Positions 45,453-57,532 of a stretch of 64,000 nucleotides of DNA are shown piece by piece (within the stretch, counting starts at the first letter, position 1; each line of letters starts with the position of its first letter). Source of the stretch: Cladophialophora immunda (lineage: Eukaryota > Ascomycota > Eurotiomycetes > Chaetothyriales > Herpotrichiellaceae); the NCBI RefSeq assembly GCF_000835495.1, contig NW_015622541.1, positions 5,084,001 to 5,148,000 on the forward strand. The letters run 5' to 3'. A program made the translations under genes and the position numbers. Under the pieces are notes generated by a model, which ran no database searches, was not told the DNA's origin, and saw only the letters and a program-made list of their open reading frames with translations.

Positions 45453-47303
45453 TCACACTGACGACAGGCGGGACAGGCTGTCCCGTACAAAGCTCTGCAT
45501 TTCAGAATCGAGATTCCCCAGGACGGCATTCAGCATCCTCTGTGACTGGCCGTTCAAGAACCAATAGAAGCGCTCCTGCCTTGAGACGAGCACGCACCAG
45601 TGCGCAACCAAGACTAGTGCCAGGGAGTTGGCTGCTTCTATGTGACGCAGGAACTCGTCTGAAAGCGAACACGCCCAACTCTCAATGCCGTTCCAGCGAG
45701 CACAAGTGGTGTCTGCGGCGTAGCTTCGGGAATAGCTGCACACCAACGACGCCAGGGATTGGTCGAACATCTCAAGCTCTGACAAATCGGCTACCAGGCC
45801 ACGGGTGATAAGTCGCTCCGGGAGGGAGGCCAGAGCCGAGTAGATTCCAAGAGGTATGTGAGGGTAGCATACGATGACTGGCCGAGGAACTGGAATATTT
45901 CGCACGCGGTCTCGGCTGAATGAAAGTCTGGCCACGGCAAGTGCGGCTGGAAGTGCTTCCGCAATCTCGTCTATGTAGTGGTTCAATCCTGTGTCTGAAG
46001 GTAAGCTGCTGCGTACCCAGTCTCTGGTGAGTAATTGCCCCGGCCTGAGCAGGGATCCCTCTCCGCAGAGCTTTGCCAGGTGCGGGATGTCGTCTATGTC
46101 GACAATCCTGATTGGATCTCCGTGGAGCGCTGAGATTTTTGTTTGGAGTAGAGCATGGAGCTGGTTGACGACATAGGGCAGGAAGGCACCATCTGCGTCA
46201 GATGTTATTTGCGGCGGGCCCAATCCTTGAAGAACTTCAGAGGGAATGGCAAAGCCCGAGGGTTCGGGAAAACTTCCTTGCATCTTGACCAGGAGATCGC
46301 ATCCACCTCGCAGTAAGAGTACAAAGTCCATAACTTGGGAAATGTTTAGTTTGGGTGAGTTTCCGACGACCAGCGGATGATCCTCTGCATCCAGCAGAGC
46401 CTGAGCACAGAATTGAACGCCCAGTAAGCGCGCGAATGCCGTCAAGGCGGTGCTTGTCTCTGCAGAAGGGTGCTTGATTAGTTTCCTAAAAGTAACTAAG
46501 CCGGCGGATTGATGTATAAGGCCATTCGACTGGTGCGTGCTTCGTTGTTGAGCGTCCGAGGTCAGAACCGCTTGATGAAATGCAGCAACACCAAGGATGC
46601 CGTGCATGAGGAAAGGTTGATTCAAAGCATGCAATGGTATCGTATCAGCCCAAAATAGGATGGAATCGTTGCCCCTGGTTAGTGACTCGCTAGTACGGGT
46701 GATGTAGTGATGAAGATACATGAGATGGTTCATCGGGAGCTCCGTGGCCGTTGATATCTGGGAAAGTTGTGCCTGGCTCAGATGCGAGAGGCGCAGAAGA
46801 GGATATCTGGTCGAATCTGTCGGTCCCTCGTTGCTTGATACTCTGGGGAGAGCGTCGACCTCAAAGTAACGGACCTTGTTGCCTCGAAAGAACGTCTGAA
46901 TATGGACCCGCTGAGCATGAATCTCAACGTCAATAGCGTGTATCTCTTTATGACATTCGTGGAGGTGGAGACTCATACGCTTTGCTGAAATGCACAAATG
47001 AGCACATGTGGGATAGCTGCATCGGTAGCCTTCTGAGACTTGAAGATACGGCAGCGCGGAAATACCTGCTGGTGGCGTATTTACTTCAGCCGGATCCAGC
47101 AGTTTCAGTCTGCTGATTCTCTCCAGCAATTGTCGTCGCTCACTCCTATATATATGGTGGCGCAAAAGGTGACTCGACAAGGCTCGGGGCTGTATGGCAA
47201 ACTCGCAGCGTTTGCAGATCACAAGACCATAGTCGGGCACATAGGTGAGCAATGTGTTCAGCCGCTGAAACCGCGGCGCACCACCAAGGATGGATTCCTG
47301 CAT
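45453..47303 (-). CDS. OrsD-type zinc-finger protein fused to a fungal regulator-like domain
   Basis: 616-residue single-exon protein starting MQESILGGAPRF. The N-terminal 150 residues match the DUF3505 (OrsD) domain, with two Cys2-His pairs: ICKRCEFAIQPRALSSHLLRHH and YRCSYPTCAHLCISAKRMSLH. The region from about residue 190 (LMYLHHYITRTSESL and HALNQPFLMHGILGVAAFHQ) resembles the C-terminal domain of sterol-uptake-control-like (UPC2-like) fungal regulators. The combination suggests a DNA- or protein-binding regulator made from two parts. OrsD itself was named from the orsellinic acid cluster of Aspergillus, and its role is unsettled. Divergent from the SDR at 47862, so it could regulate it. 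Confidence 0.82.
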   Translation of the reverse strand: MQESILGGAPRFQRLNTLLTYVPDYGLVICKRCEFAIQPRALSSHLLRHHIYRSERRQLLERISRLKLLDPAEVNTPPAGISALPYLQVSEGYRCSYPTCAHLCISAKRMSLHLHECHKEIHAIDVEIHAQRVHIQTFFRGNKVRYFEVDALPRVSSNEGPTDSTRYPLLRLSHLSQAQLSQISTATELPMNHLMYLHHYITRTSESLTRGNDSILFWADTIPLHALNQPFLMHGILGVAAFHQAVLTSDAQQRSTHQSNGLIHQSAGLVTFRKLIKHPSAETSTALTAFARLLGVQFCAQALLDAEDHPLVVGNSPKLNISQVMDFVLLLRGGCDLLVKMQGSFPEPSGFAIPSEVLQGLGPPQITSDADGAFLPYVVNQLHALLQTKISALHGDPIRIVDIDDIPHLAKLCGEGSLLRPGQLLTRDWVRSSLPSDTGLNHYIDEIAEALPAALAVARLSFSRDRVRNIPVPRPVIVCYPHIPLGIYSALASLPERLITRGLVADLSELEMFDQSLASLVCSYSRSYAADTTCARWNGIESWACSLSDEFLRHIEAANSLALVLVAHWCVLVSRQERFYWFLNGQSQRMLNAVLGNLDSEMQSFVRDSLSRLSSV

Positions 47304-47861
47304 GGCGGGAGACGAGCAACCTTTGGAGCTAGAGGGGATCGAATCCGGCCGCGCTCATTGTATGTTCTTCGCAGAGAAGTACTGACCGGCCACGGAAGGA
47401 ATCATCTACTTCCATGCAGTCTTGCTGTTTTTGACACAAGACGGAATCTCTCTGACTAGGATGCGATGAGATGAGGATCACGGTGATTTTGATGAGGTTC
47501 TCTCGGAGATTCGGAATTGTAATAAACGCCAAGATAAATGGAACAAGGGAAGATGCCTAGGTATCCATCTCGCCATGTACCATGTATATCTACGTACCTC
47601 GTACTCCGTCAACATATCCCAGCTCCAGCTATCTCGCCCCGTAAAATGCGGAGCGCCCCACTGTGGTCATCAAGGCGGCGTGGCAATCAAGCAACCGGCA
47701 TAATCATGACGAAGTATTCAATAAGCCATATGCTTTTAGGAGAGGGCAGCCTGGCAGGATATCCTGATACCGGTGACGGCCCGACTTAAAAAGAACAAAC
47801 AAAAACCCCGACCTTCTCGACGATTTCCATCATCTTCCAACCAGCAGAACCTCTGATCAAC
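47304..47861. promoter_or_regulatory. shared divergent promoter region
   Basis: 558 bp between the OrsD-type regulator (minus) and the SDR (plus). No CTTCCGCGGAAG palindrome was seen here. Confidence 0.4.
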
Positions 47862-48891
47862 ATGAAGGACTTCGTGCGAGACACTACTGGCGTGGAAGTT
47901 GTGACAGAGCTCGCTGATCAAATTAAGGGCAAGACATGTGGGTTTTCCCTCCGCAATTGACCTCAGAGACTGCCTTGCTGACCATGTGGCAGTTGTCATT
48001 ACTGGTGCAAGCGACAAAGGGCTTGGTGCAGAGACCGCCATCGCTCTGGCTCGTGGCAATCCTGCACATTTGGTTCTCACAGCTCGTGCCCAAGTTCGAG
48101 TTGATCCCGTCATTGCGCGAATCAAAGACATCAATGCCTCCATAAAAGCCACCTTTGTACCCATTGAGCTGGACGACTTCGACTCCGTTCGATCCGCAGC
48201 TGACGACATAAACAAGTCGGTGGACAGGATTGATTGCTTGATCAACAATGCTGGTATTATGGCCGTCGACGAGTACAAGACAAACAAGAGCGGTGTCGAA
48301 CTGCAGTTCGCCACAAACCACCTGGGCCACTTCCTGCTCACTAAAATCCTAATGCCCAAGATTCTGGCCGCGGGTCCTGGTGCACGAATCGTCAATCTTA
48401 CCAGTCTCTGCTACAAGATTAGTCCTGTCCGTTTTGACGACTATAACTTTGCGGACGGCAAGGAGTATGACCCTTGGTCCGGGTATGGTCAAGCAAAGAC
48501 ATCCAATATTCTGTTCGCCCGTGCTCTCGCCGAGAAGCTCCGGCCTCGAGAAATCCAAAGCTACGCCGTTCACCCTGGCGCCATTCTAACCACGAATTTG
48601 GGCAGGTATATCACAGAAGTTGAAAAATCTCTGGCGAGCATCGACCCTATCGCTGTCAAGAACACCGGCCGCCATTTCAATATGATGGCTGAGGACATTC
48701 CCAAACCCATCGAGCAGGGCATCTCTACTACGCTTATAGCGGCCTTGGACCCCAGGCTCAAAGGGAACAGTGGGGCCTACCTGGCCGACACCAAAGTTGA
48801 GCCAACGTACGAGTACGCCGAGGACAGCAGCAATGCTGAAAATTTGTGGAAACTGAGTGAGCAGTTGGTTGGCGAAAAGTTTGAAATCTGA
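47862..48891 (+). CDS. short-chain dehydrogenase/reductase (retinol dehydrogenase-like)
   Basis: 324-residue NAD(P)-dependent SDR from two exons (47862-47937 and 47993-48891). The cofactor loop is VITGASDKGLG (residues 27-37). NNAG is at 110-113, the catalytic Ser is Ser 163 (NLTS), and YGQAK gives Tyr 190 and Lys 194. The overall pattern (LQFATNHLGHFLLT and VHPGAILTTNLG) is that of WW-oxidoreductase / retinol dehydrogenase-like fungal SDRs. The intron (55 bp) lies inside the cofactor-binding strand and restores GKTFVITG. All catalytic residues are present. First enzyme of the putative cluster. Confidence 0.92.
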
Positions 48892-49564
48892 CGTGGGCAA
48901 TAAGAAAGTGCTTGGGCGAAGCAGAAAGACTGCGTGGACTAGTGTGTCTATTGGCATTGAATATCTAACTTCGAAGTGCAGCCATTGTAGCTCCCTGAAA
49001 CATTACCTCGATGGACGAATCAATCTTCATGCTTTTCGATAAGACGAATTGTTCACATAATACATTTCGTACATCCATCCAAAGTGCCGAACAAGATTCA
49101 ACCAGCGAACCTTGCAATATATTCAATAGTGGCTCTGAAGCCTCGAAAAGCACCGGCGGGTTAATTTCTTGCATAGCGACTTGACGCCGTATTCATCGGG
49201 GTAGATTGCGGAAATCGAGGAGGAATCATTGTTTCCGATTTCCCCCCGCCTCTCACCAAGTGTCAGTCGACGCTGCTGAGCGTCGAAACCTTCCCACCTT
49301 CGAGATCCCCGATTAGGCAGCTCTCCACTCACTACTTCACGAAACAACCCCGCCGGGGCCTTCCGCTTGTGTACTAGTTCGCTCTGGTTACTGAAAATGG
49401 TATTTTGCATGCGGGACGACTACAAAGACCAAGCCTGGAGCTTTTAGGTACCAAAAGCAAGAAACTAAAATGAAAATCTTTATATCGACTGAAGTCGAAG
49501 AATCACCATAAGCACCGGAGGCTCGTCCAGGCTGATAGAATACTGTAGGTTTACGAGTGACAGG
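48892..49564. other. intergenic
   Basis: 673 bp. A 95-codon minus-strand frame (49123-49410) contains a protein-like stretch (LFREVVSGELPNRGSRRWEG) that is not recognised; it may be a gene remnant. Confidence 0.35.
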
Positions 49565-50838
49565 ATGGTCCGGATCGCGCTCGCTGGTGGCACCGGCAGT
49601 AAGTCCATTGGATCTCACCATTCACCCTGCAATCAGTGCTGATCTGAAGGGAGATGTCGGGCGAGAAGTCCTGGATGGGCTGGTGGCAAAGGGATCGCAC
49701 GAGATCATCGTATTCAGTCGCTCCGTGAGCTGCTCGAACCCTTATCACCGTGCAAGAAATTCTTCCTAGCCCACTAACTTGTAGACCTACCTCTAGGACG
49801 CTTCCAAGCTCGGCCCTCCGGGTGTTGAGACGGTTCAAGTCGACTATAATGACAAAGCCGGCCTTGTCGAACATTTGCAAGGCGTGCACACGGTGCTCTC
49901 TTTCATCGTCAGCCACCTGGACCCAGACGGCACGGCGCAAAAGAATCTCGTGGATGCCAGTATATCCGCTGGCGTGAGGAGGTTTGCACCTAGTGAATGG
50001 GCACTGTAAGTTCGTCACAGCTCGTATCGCTTGAGATACGAAACTTTTACTGACTCTGGTCCTGATCATAGAGGGAGTAACAGCGGCAACCCACTCTATG
50101 CAAGCAAGGATCGAGTACACGAGTATCTCCAGCAGGTCAACAAGGACAAAAAGGTATGAACGATCCTCACCGCTGATCAAATTACGTACTTAATACAGCC
50201 ACCTTAGGTGCTGGAGTACTGCCTCTTCCAGCCAGGTCTGTTCTTGGAGTACCTGGGCTTTCCACACGCGTCTACCAGGCACGTTCAACTATTTTGTACT
50301 CCGTGGGACTTGGAACACCGGCGTGCAATCATCCCGGCCGACGCCGACTTTCCATTGACTCTCACGACTGTTGCGGACATGGTCAATGTCGTCGTCGCGG
50401 CAATCGACTATGAAGGCGCGTGGCCAGAAAGGGGCGGGATCAGCGGCAACGCATTCATGAACTCGGAATTCTTGAAGCTTGCAGAGTCGGTGCGCGGTAT
50501 CGGATCCCTCCTTCTACCATTTTTCACCCTCTTCTGCGTACCGACCCATTGCTAATTCAGCCTTCTTTCCGGTTTCAGGCCCCATGACTGTTGAAGCAGT
50601 CCCCAAAGCCCAACTCGAGGACGCCAGTTTCAACACCTCGTGGCTACCCCCAGCCGATCACCCGGCAATCCCACCGGAAATGAGAGAGGCGTTTGCCAAA
50701 CAGATAGTGGCCGGCGTCTTGCTGGCGGCTTTGAACGGAGGTTTCGGCATCGGCGACGAATGGAATCAACTGCTTCCAGATTTGCGCATGACAAAGGCCG
50801 AGGATTGGCTGTCAGATATCTGGGCGGGAAAGCCATGA
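49565..50838 (+). CDS. NmrA-like / isoflavone reductase-like NAD(P)-binding protein
   Basis: 314-residue Rossmann protein of the NmrA / isoflavone reductase-like group from six exons: 49565-49598, 49654-49724, 49797-50005, 50072-50153, 50208-50496 and 50579-50838. The N-terminus joins across intron 1 to give MVRIALAGGTGNVGREVLD, the GxxGxxG NADP-binding loop. Later signature pieces are HTVLSFIVSHLDPDG, AGVRRFAPSEWAL, YASKDRVHEYLQQV and FQPGLFLEYLGF. Such proteins reduce phenolic or lactone-like metabolites or act as redox sensors; the Lys in YASKDRV fits the catalytic position of the reductases. Likely a reductase of the cluster. Confidence 0.9.
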
Positions 50839-51115
50839 GATGAAGGATATCAAGCGAACTTGGGCTTTGGAGGTCGTGTGCATCTCTTTGATTTAGGATC
50901 AAGAAAGGATTCCAAACATGAGTACTGGACAGAATAAATCTCGCCCAAAGACCGGAATTGGTCAACTTTTTTGTTCGTAGTTTTCAAGTCATTCCTATGC
51001 ATAATCACGCTGGCGAAAAATTGACGCTAGACACCGTCAGCCGCGTCTAACCAACTTCGAGCACGAAGATATGGGATTTCTCGGACCGCAAATCGAACAG
51101 CGTAACGGTAAAATG

Positions 51116-53790
51116 TTAGCCGTTCATCTCGCCCGAGATGAAGATGTAGATGATGTCTGCAAAGCGCCTTGATATACCGCAAGTGCCTAGACCCCGAAGA
51201 GCGGATTCGATGACACACAGAGTGTTCTCCTTCATTTCGGTCGGCGTCGCCCCCAGAATCTTCGGGAACTCCGTCATTGTCTTGTGCCACAGGGTCGAAG
51301 CCGGACTGGAGCGGCTTTCCGTGCACAGTAACCGCGATTCCGGCAGCTGTGCCAAATATTCCAGGAGCTCGTCAGGGTTTGAATCAACCACCGCCATATC
51401 AGTTGCGACCGTCATGGACGGAAGGTAGAGAATGTAGCAATACCAGCAGAGAGCCGCAGAAAACAGTATCCTCGCCGTATGGATGGCGGACGAGGATCCC
51501 AAATTCGTCGAGGTGACGAGGTTTTGGAGATACAAGGCGTGGAAAAGAGAGCGCTTTGAGTTCAAGGACGAGATCCACGACCGGACGTACTCGTGGAGAT
51601 CCGGGACGATGTTGTTGGGCCCTTCCCTTCCCACGGCGACTTCGAGAGTGTTCAAATCGACCGTCAACGATATGAATGTGTAGTGCCACAGTATTCTTAA
51701 AGAGACGGGAAGGTCAGACAGGGTGCCGCATTCTTCGCTCGCGTGGAAGGAAATTCTGGCAGAAGCGTACCACTGGACGAGGTCGGCGCCCAGCTTCCTA
51801 TTGAGATCCGATGACAGTAGACCCAGACGTCGAAATTCGCAGACAGAGGCTCCTACGCCTGAAAGGATTGCGTAGGCATTCAGCATATCTGGTTGGTGGC
51901 GATGATCAATTTGTACTGGTCTTTCTGAATCGGTGTCTGCGTCCATGTGCTCGGATGGAAGGTTGGTCTGCCCTTCCTTTCGCTTCCGCATTGCTCTGTA
52001 TTTAGCAGCCCATGCCGCCGCCGTTGGTGCAGTAAACAACTCCGCAGAGCAGGCGGTGGGCAGTGGTCGGGTGTTGTGGCGAAAATTGGGCTCTTGGTGA
52101 AACAAAGCGGCCAATTCAGCGTCTTGAATGTACAGGATAATGGCGTATCTGAGGACATGACATGTTAGGCACAATAACGCTGACTGTTGCATCGATAACT
52201 ACCTTTTCATCTCCTCTTCACTCGCCCAGGCTCTCCATGCTTTATCAAGATCTCTTGGGGATAAGTCATCAGGAAGCTCAAGAGGAGGCGTGTCATCAAA
52301 GAGCTTCAAATGTCGGGCGCTCTAGATCAAAGCGTTGTCAGTCTCTGTTCTCGATTCCCTGGTTTGCACTTACAGCTATCATGCCTCCGTGGAACGAATT
52401 TCCAATCATCCTATGGGCAGGCTCTCCCGATAGGAGAGCAAATATCTGCCCAATTGCCGCCACCTTGAGGTTACTGCGCGCCATTTCTGGCTGCCGAGAA
52501 ACAATTCTTTCCCAAGGAAGGGTCATGCCTGATTTGTTGACACGTTCGAAAAGCATGCAGCCCACCTTGGCAGCATTGCCTGAGTCCATTGTCAGAGTCC
52601 CCGCCGAACAGATTGACAGGACCAGCAAAGTGTTATTTGGAGTTGGTCGGAATGTCGGCCCATGGACGAGGGGCAACATCACATTTATACGTGTGAAGAA
52701 GAGACGGATACAAACATTCTGCAAACTCTTCAGACGATTTCGGCAATTTGATTGATGTAGAATCACTTACCAAGAGGTCAATGGATGGCAGAGGCTCGTT
52801 GCGGACAGGGCGTAGTAGTGTGGTTGCCATGTCCGCGCGATACGCCTCATCAATGTCGCCTCTGAGATCGATTGCCTGCTTGGAAGATATCGCGGTTGCA
52901 TTCGTCCCGAGATCGCAGTCCATTTTCGCTACCGGGACGTACCATACATCTCGGAGGTCCCGGACACAAGGGGAAGCATCGCTATCACTCGCAACCTGCC
53001 CGTCTAACGACCCTGATTGGAGGTTTTTGAAGTCGAACAGCTCGAACAACTCATTCTCTAAAAGCCAGTCCGAGGTATCCAGAGAGTAGTCTATATCACA
53101 TAAGCCGCTCGCGATAGTGAGTGGACTGCAACTGCTGCTTTGGTGAGACTGATTGAAAACTCCCAGGTCTGGATTCTGTCCCACAGTGCCCAGAGCTACT
53201 GTAGGTTCCGAATACATCGAGCCAGCAAGAGATCTGATATCAACATTGATGTTTCCGACATCAATTTCGGAAATTACTTGGTTCGAGCCTTCTTGGGAGC
53301 CCCGAATAGGTGATGACGCGGGGAGGTCGGTACCTGTTTTCAAATTGAACGTCGTGCCAGACAAGGCTCGGTGGATGTGGAGTGAGGTCGTCGTGTCTAC
53401 CAAGCCGACCTCTTCTGAGACATTAGGCAAACTAGCGGGATTTGTGCCATTTGAATGCGAATGGCGTTGGTGAGACCCTTGCACACCGTGATCGTTTGCG
53501 AACGCATGTCGCCATCTTCGTGGGTCCGATTCTCTCTCGTGAATTTTGACATGGCGGAGCAGAGTGTCCCTGTGCCAGGTCAGCCATCCCTGCTACGACT
53601 ATCCTCTCAATTTGCGGATGACTGCTTACCGGCGAGGGTAGTGGTGCCCACATATATTGCAGCGGAATGGCTTTTCTTTTGTATGGGATCGGAGATGGCG
53701 ACTGTAGTGGTCGTTTTTTGCAAACTCCTTGAAGCAGTAAGGGCATGTCCGTCGCTTTACTTGGCTGTGAGGGGAAGTCTGTTGTTGCAT
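51116..53790 (-). CDS. C2H2 zinc-finger transcription factor with Fungal_trans domain
   Basis: 818-residue regulator from five exons: 53630-53790, 52771-53569, 52374-52718, 52203-52321 and 51116-52148. Two C2H2 fingers open the protein: CPYCFKEFAKNDHYSRHLRSH (Cys 16/19, His 32/36), and FRCNICGHHYPRRDTLLRHV (Cys 44/47, His 60/64), the second split by intron 1. A long disordered middle follows, then the fungal regulator domain: LFFTRINVMLPLVHGPTF, AIGQIFALLSGEPAHRMIG, ELPDDLSPRDLDKAWRAW and RYAIILYIQDAELAALFHQE. It lies back-to-back with the MFS pump gene, so it is a natural candidate for its control. Confidence 0.9.
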
Positions 53791-54541
53791 TTTCGCGCGT
53801 GGTGAAGAATAGCAAAGATCGAGGTGATGCTCTAAGCCACAGCGATGCTCCGATGCGGCGTGACACGCGATCGCGGTCACATTGTGTTCCTTCGCAAAGC
53901 TTTCAGTCCGGTAGGAAGTAGGTTGAAATCAACCGACGCACCTCGAGCCTGTAACGGTCAAGTTGATTCGGCTATTCGTCGGTCAACCCTACACGGCAAG
54001 CTCTTTGGGAAGTTCTCGACCGGCCCGCATTTTGCGGGGTCAGACGGGGGCATCGTTAACCGGTGGCAGCATACGTGCGTACACTGAGTTTGAACTTATG
54101 TGGATAAATCTTCGTTTGAAAGCTGATTGGGAACTCGGTTGACGCTGAGGTGGAAACCTGGAAAGGCCTGAGATTGGTGGTTACACATCATGTATGTACT
54201 TCATCCTGAACGACGGATATATCGGTCCTCGGAGTCTATTTTTTGTAGAGGATGAAGTTCAGTCAGCTAGAGGAGCCAATTTTCCAAATGAAGTTACCTG
54301 ATAAAGATAGGTTAGTGCCCTCCGCATCTCGCCCGCAACCCCAGGCGGGACCTGGGGAAATCTCGAGACGGGGAGGGAATGCTCAACACCAGGGCGGCGT
54401 TGAATATTCGATCTTAAATACTCGTAGACATCGGTCGCTTGTTCGCCCAAGGGTAACATGTAAGCCCGGCCAGTAACTCTCAATTCGAAATCTCATTTCT
54501 TCTTCACTCACCGAGATATTCCTCGCACTATTGCTCAGAAG
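53791..54541. promoter_or_regulatory. shared divergent promoter of the C2H2 regulator and the MFS pump
   Basis: 751 bp between the two divergent starts. It contains a 7+5+7 bp inverted repeat at 54339-54357. Confidence 0.5.
54339..54357. promoter_or_regulatory. inverted repeat, candidate operator
   Basis: CCCCAGG-CGGGA-CCTGGGG: perfect 7-bp arms around a 5-bp centre, 185 bp upstream of the pump start. It could be a dimer-binding site. No second copy was seen in the window. Confidence 0.35.
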
Positions 54542-57128
54542 ATGTCCAACCTCAAAGAAGACGTTCAAGCTGAAGGCAATCATGTTGAGACTGTGTCCAC
54601 CGATCACGATTCAGCTTATCAGAAGCCCATCGCCCCAACTCAGTCGCATAATCAAAGTCTCGAGCTTTATAGGGCTGCGTTTGAAGGTCGGAAGATCGAT
54701 CTGCGTACCGCGCTGGGTGCTATCGTGGGTATATTCAGTCAATTTCTGGGATGGTCAACTCTGACAAGTGATGCTTGCGACTAGGCTCTTGCCTTCACTT
54801 ACGAAGCATGCATTCTGTCCTTTGCGCTTCCCTCGGCCATTCTCCTCACCATCAACGCGGACATTGGGCCTTCGGCTCAGATCGCATGGGGAGCCACAGC
54901 CTGGTCACTGGCGACGGCGGTCCTTCAAACCATTGCCGGTCGCTGCAGCGATATATTCGGACGCAGAAATTTCATATTGGCTGGCAACACACTTGGGTTG
55001 ATTGGTGGGTGCGACATAAGACCTTGTCTTAGTCGTTTGTTCTTACGAGAATTTCCTAGGTTGTATTGTGGCCAGTCGGTCGGTCCTTCGTCTCGCCCTC
55101 GAGATCACTCGTTTGAGAGCTAATCTTCGAGTCCAGAGCACAAGCAGTCTCAGCTATCATTGCTGGATTTACCCTGACGGTATGGTGGTACGGAGCGGCG
55201 TAGACGCTACCACTACTAACGACTGCTAGGGTGTTGCTGCTGGAGCTCAGCTTCTTGCGTTCGCTTGCGCAGGAGAAATCGTGCCCAAAAAGTGGAGAGG
55301 ACAGACCCTGGCGGTCATGAATTGCGCAGCTCTCCCTGGCTCCTGTTTCGGCTCGGTGATAGGTATGCCATACATGGCCCAATCCTTTTCATCCTCGTCA
55401 AACAAGCAAGATAGCGAGAGACACTGACGGTGCATCACTTGAAGCATACGCCCTCGTCGCCCACTTGAACTGGCGTTGGGCCTTCTACGTGGGCATCATG
55501 GCCAACTCCGTCGCACTGGTTCTTACTACTGTCTTCTACTGGCCACCAGACTTCCTTGGCCTGCATCCAGAGGGTAAGACTCGATGGCAACAGTTCAAAG
55601 AAATCGATTTTGTGGGCCTCGTTCTTTTCGGTGGCGGTTTGACCGCCTTTCTCCTCGGCATCTCCTGGGGAAACAACCCTTATTCCTGGAAAAGTGCAAA
55701 TGTTCTAGCTCCTCTGGTCCTGGGAGGTACGTGAGATCCGACGGTAAAGAAAAGTGAATGGCCTCTAACCCGAGATCTGTAGCTATCTGTTGCCTTGTGG
55801 TGCTGCCACTGTGGGAGGCTTATAGTCCCGACACGATCGCAAAGCTATTCCCACCGCAGATTTTCAAGAATATTAGGGGGTTCTGTATGCCCTTGTTCGT
55901 CTCTCTTGCCTCGGGCATGTTGGTAGGTGTACTTTGATTCCTGCGAGCTTCCGAAGTCTGACAGTGTACACTTACACAGTTGATCGGTCTTCCGGTATTT
56001 TGGCCACAAGGTAACTGAGAAGCAGTGCTGCCTGTTAGTAACATAGCACTAACCATGTTTACAGAGGTTCAACAGCTTTTCACCACCGTCCCCCAAACGG
56101 TGGGATGGTATAGTCTAGCATGGGGCTGTCCTAGCACTAGTAAGTTATCCTCGACCTGCCAAAGCTCCATCAGAACTGAGAAACCATTATGTAGTCGGTG
56201 CGGCCATCGGGGGATATTCATGGAGTAGATTCAAACACACGAGGTTCCAGTTCACTGCCATGACCGCACTCATGGTGGCGTTTATGGCAACGGTCTCATC
56301 GGCCACCCCATACACACCTGCACGAGCGGTCGTCCTATTTGCGTTTTCCGCCACGTTCGTGGGTGCGACATGCCTGGTCGGGATTCTGGAATTACAGTTT
56401 GGAGCCGCCGACGGTGACATCGGCATAGCAACAGGGTTAATCACCATCTTTGTTGCGCGTATATTAGTGACTTGAGCTAACCAATGCACAGCTTGATGGG
56501 CACTTCCCGAGCCACGGGCGGTGCCATAGCCATAGCCATCTTCGGCTCGATCATTCGAAACAAAACCGAGGCCAATATGGCTCCGGAATTGGCAGCTGCC
56601 GTGATGGCTGCAGGGCTGCCCAAGTCCCAACTCGAGGCATTCATTGGTAGGCATCTAAGCCATAATCCGGACCGTTGGGAGCAGGATAAATAACTCGGAC
56701 CCCCAGTCGCTTTTATCTCCGGCTCCACCGCTTCTCTGGAAGCCATCGAGGGCGTTACTCCAGGTGTTCTCGCGGCCGCCGCATCAGCAGCGAAGCACGT
56801 CTACGCCGACGCGTATAAGCTTCTCTATCTAGTCACACTGGCATTTGGAGGTGAGTTTGTGATGTCTGAGCGCGCTCACAGTTTCACAATAAGACCGACA
56901 GAGGCTAATTGATCTCAGTGCCGGCAATTCTTGCCGCTGGTCTTTCCCGAAGCTGTGACGACAAACTTACCAGGTGAGTCCTTCTCAAGAGCCAACGAGA
57001 TGGATGCCATTTAGACCAACGAATTTGCTAGTCAAGTCCCGGTTCGTCTCGACGCGCCTCACCTTCTCGGCCAAGGCAAAGGCGAGGCTCTCGTGCTGCA
57101 CAAGCTAGAGCAAAAACCAGGGGCTTGA
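54542..57128 (+). CDS. MFS transporter, TRI12 / siderophore-pump type
   Basis: 605-residue, 14-membrane-segment-type efflux pump, encoded in 14 exons; exon limits from 54542 are 54724, 54785-55004, 55060-55078 (19 nt), 55137-55179, 55230-55362, 55445-55726, 55783-55922, 55980-56010, 56065-56139, 56195-56435, 56492-56646, 56707-56850, 56919-56973 and 57032-57128. All phases agree. Typical TRI12 sequence: YEACILSFALPSAILLTIN, VLQTIAGRCSDIFGRRNFI, FACAGEIVPKKWRGQTLAV, LNWRWAFYVGIMAN, WPQEVQQLFTTVPQTVGWYS and TSRATGGAIAIAIFGSI. The family exports toxins or siderophores. Placed between a C2H2 regulator and the hydrolase, it is the transporter of the putative cluster. Confidence 0.92.
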
Positions 57129-57532
57129 GGAAAATGTACGCCCGAGCGTGGCTCTGCGGTCGAGCCATGCGAATAATGCTCTCCAAGTGGTCGTGAGGCA
57201 TGACTCGACCGTTTTCTACAGATGGGCCTGATCACACAGTTGAAAAAATGGGGGTAGCCCGGAGACAGAGGGACGGCTTTGTTCTGTTCAAGACCAGGTA
57301 TCTGATGAGAATCAATAGCAGTCTCATTATCATGCGATCAGACATGATTCATGAAAATCTATCCCTGCCCCAATGTTGAGTGACGAGGCTTTACCCGATA
57401 GACATAGCACTACCATTCTAAAATGAGAGTTCAAACATGTAGTAAAGCGGGTTGACTCGGATCTAAGACCAAGTCATTCTAACAGTCTAACTCTTCCCAC
57501 GCCGTAGGCTGACCGACGTAAAGGTTCTTCCA
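57129..57532. other. convergent intergenic region
   Basis: 404 bp between the pump and the hydrolase, which converge. No feature recognised. Confidence 0.5.
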
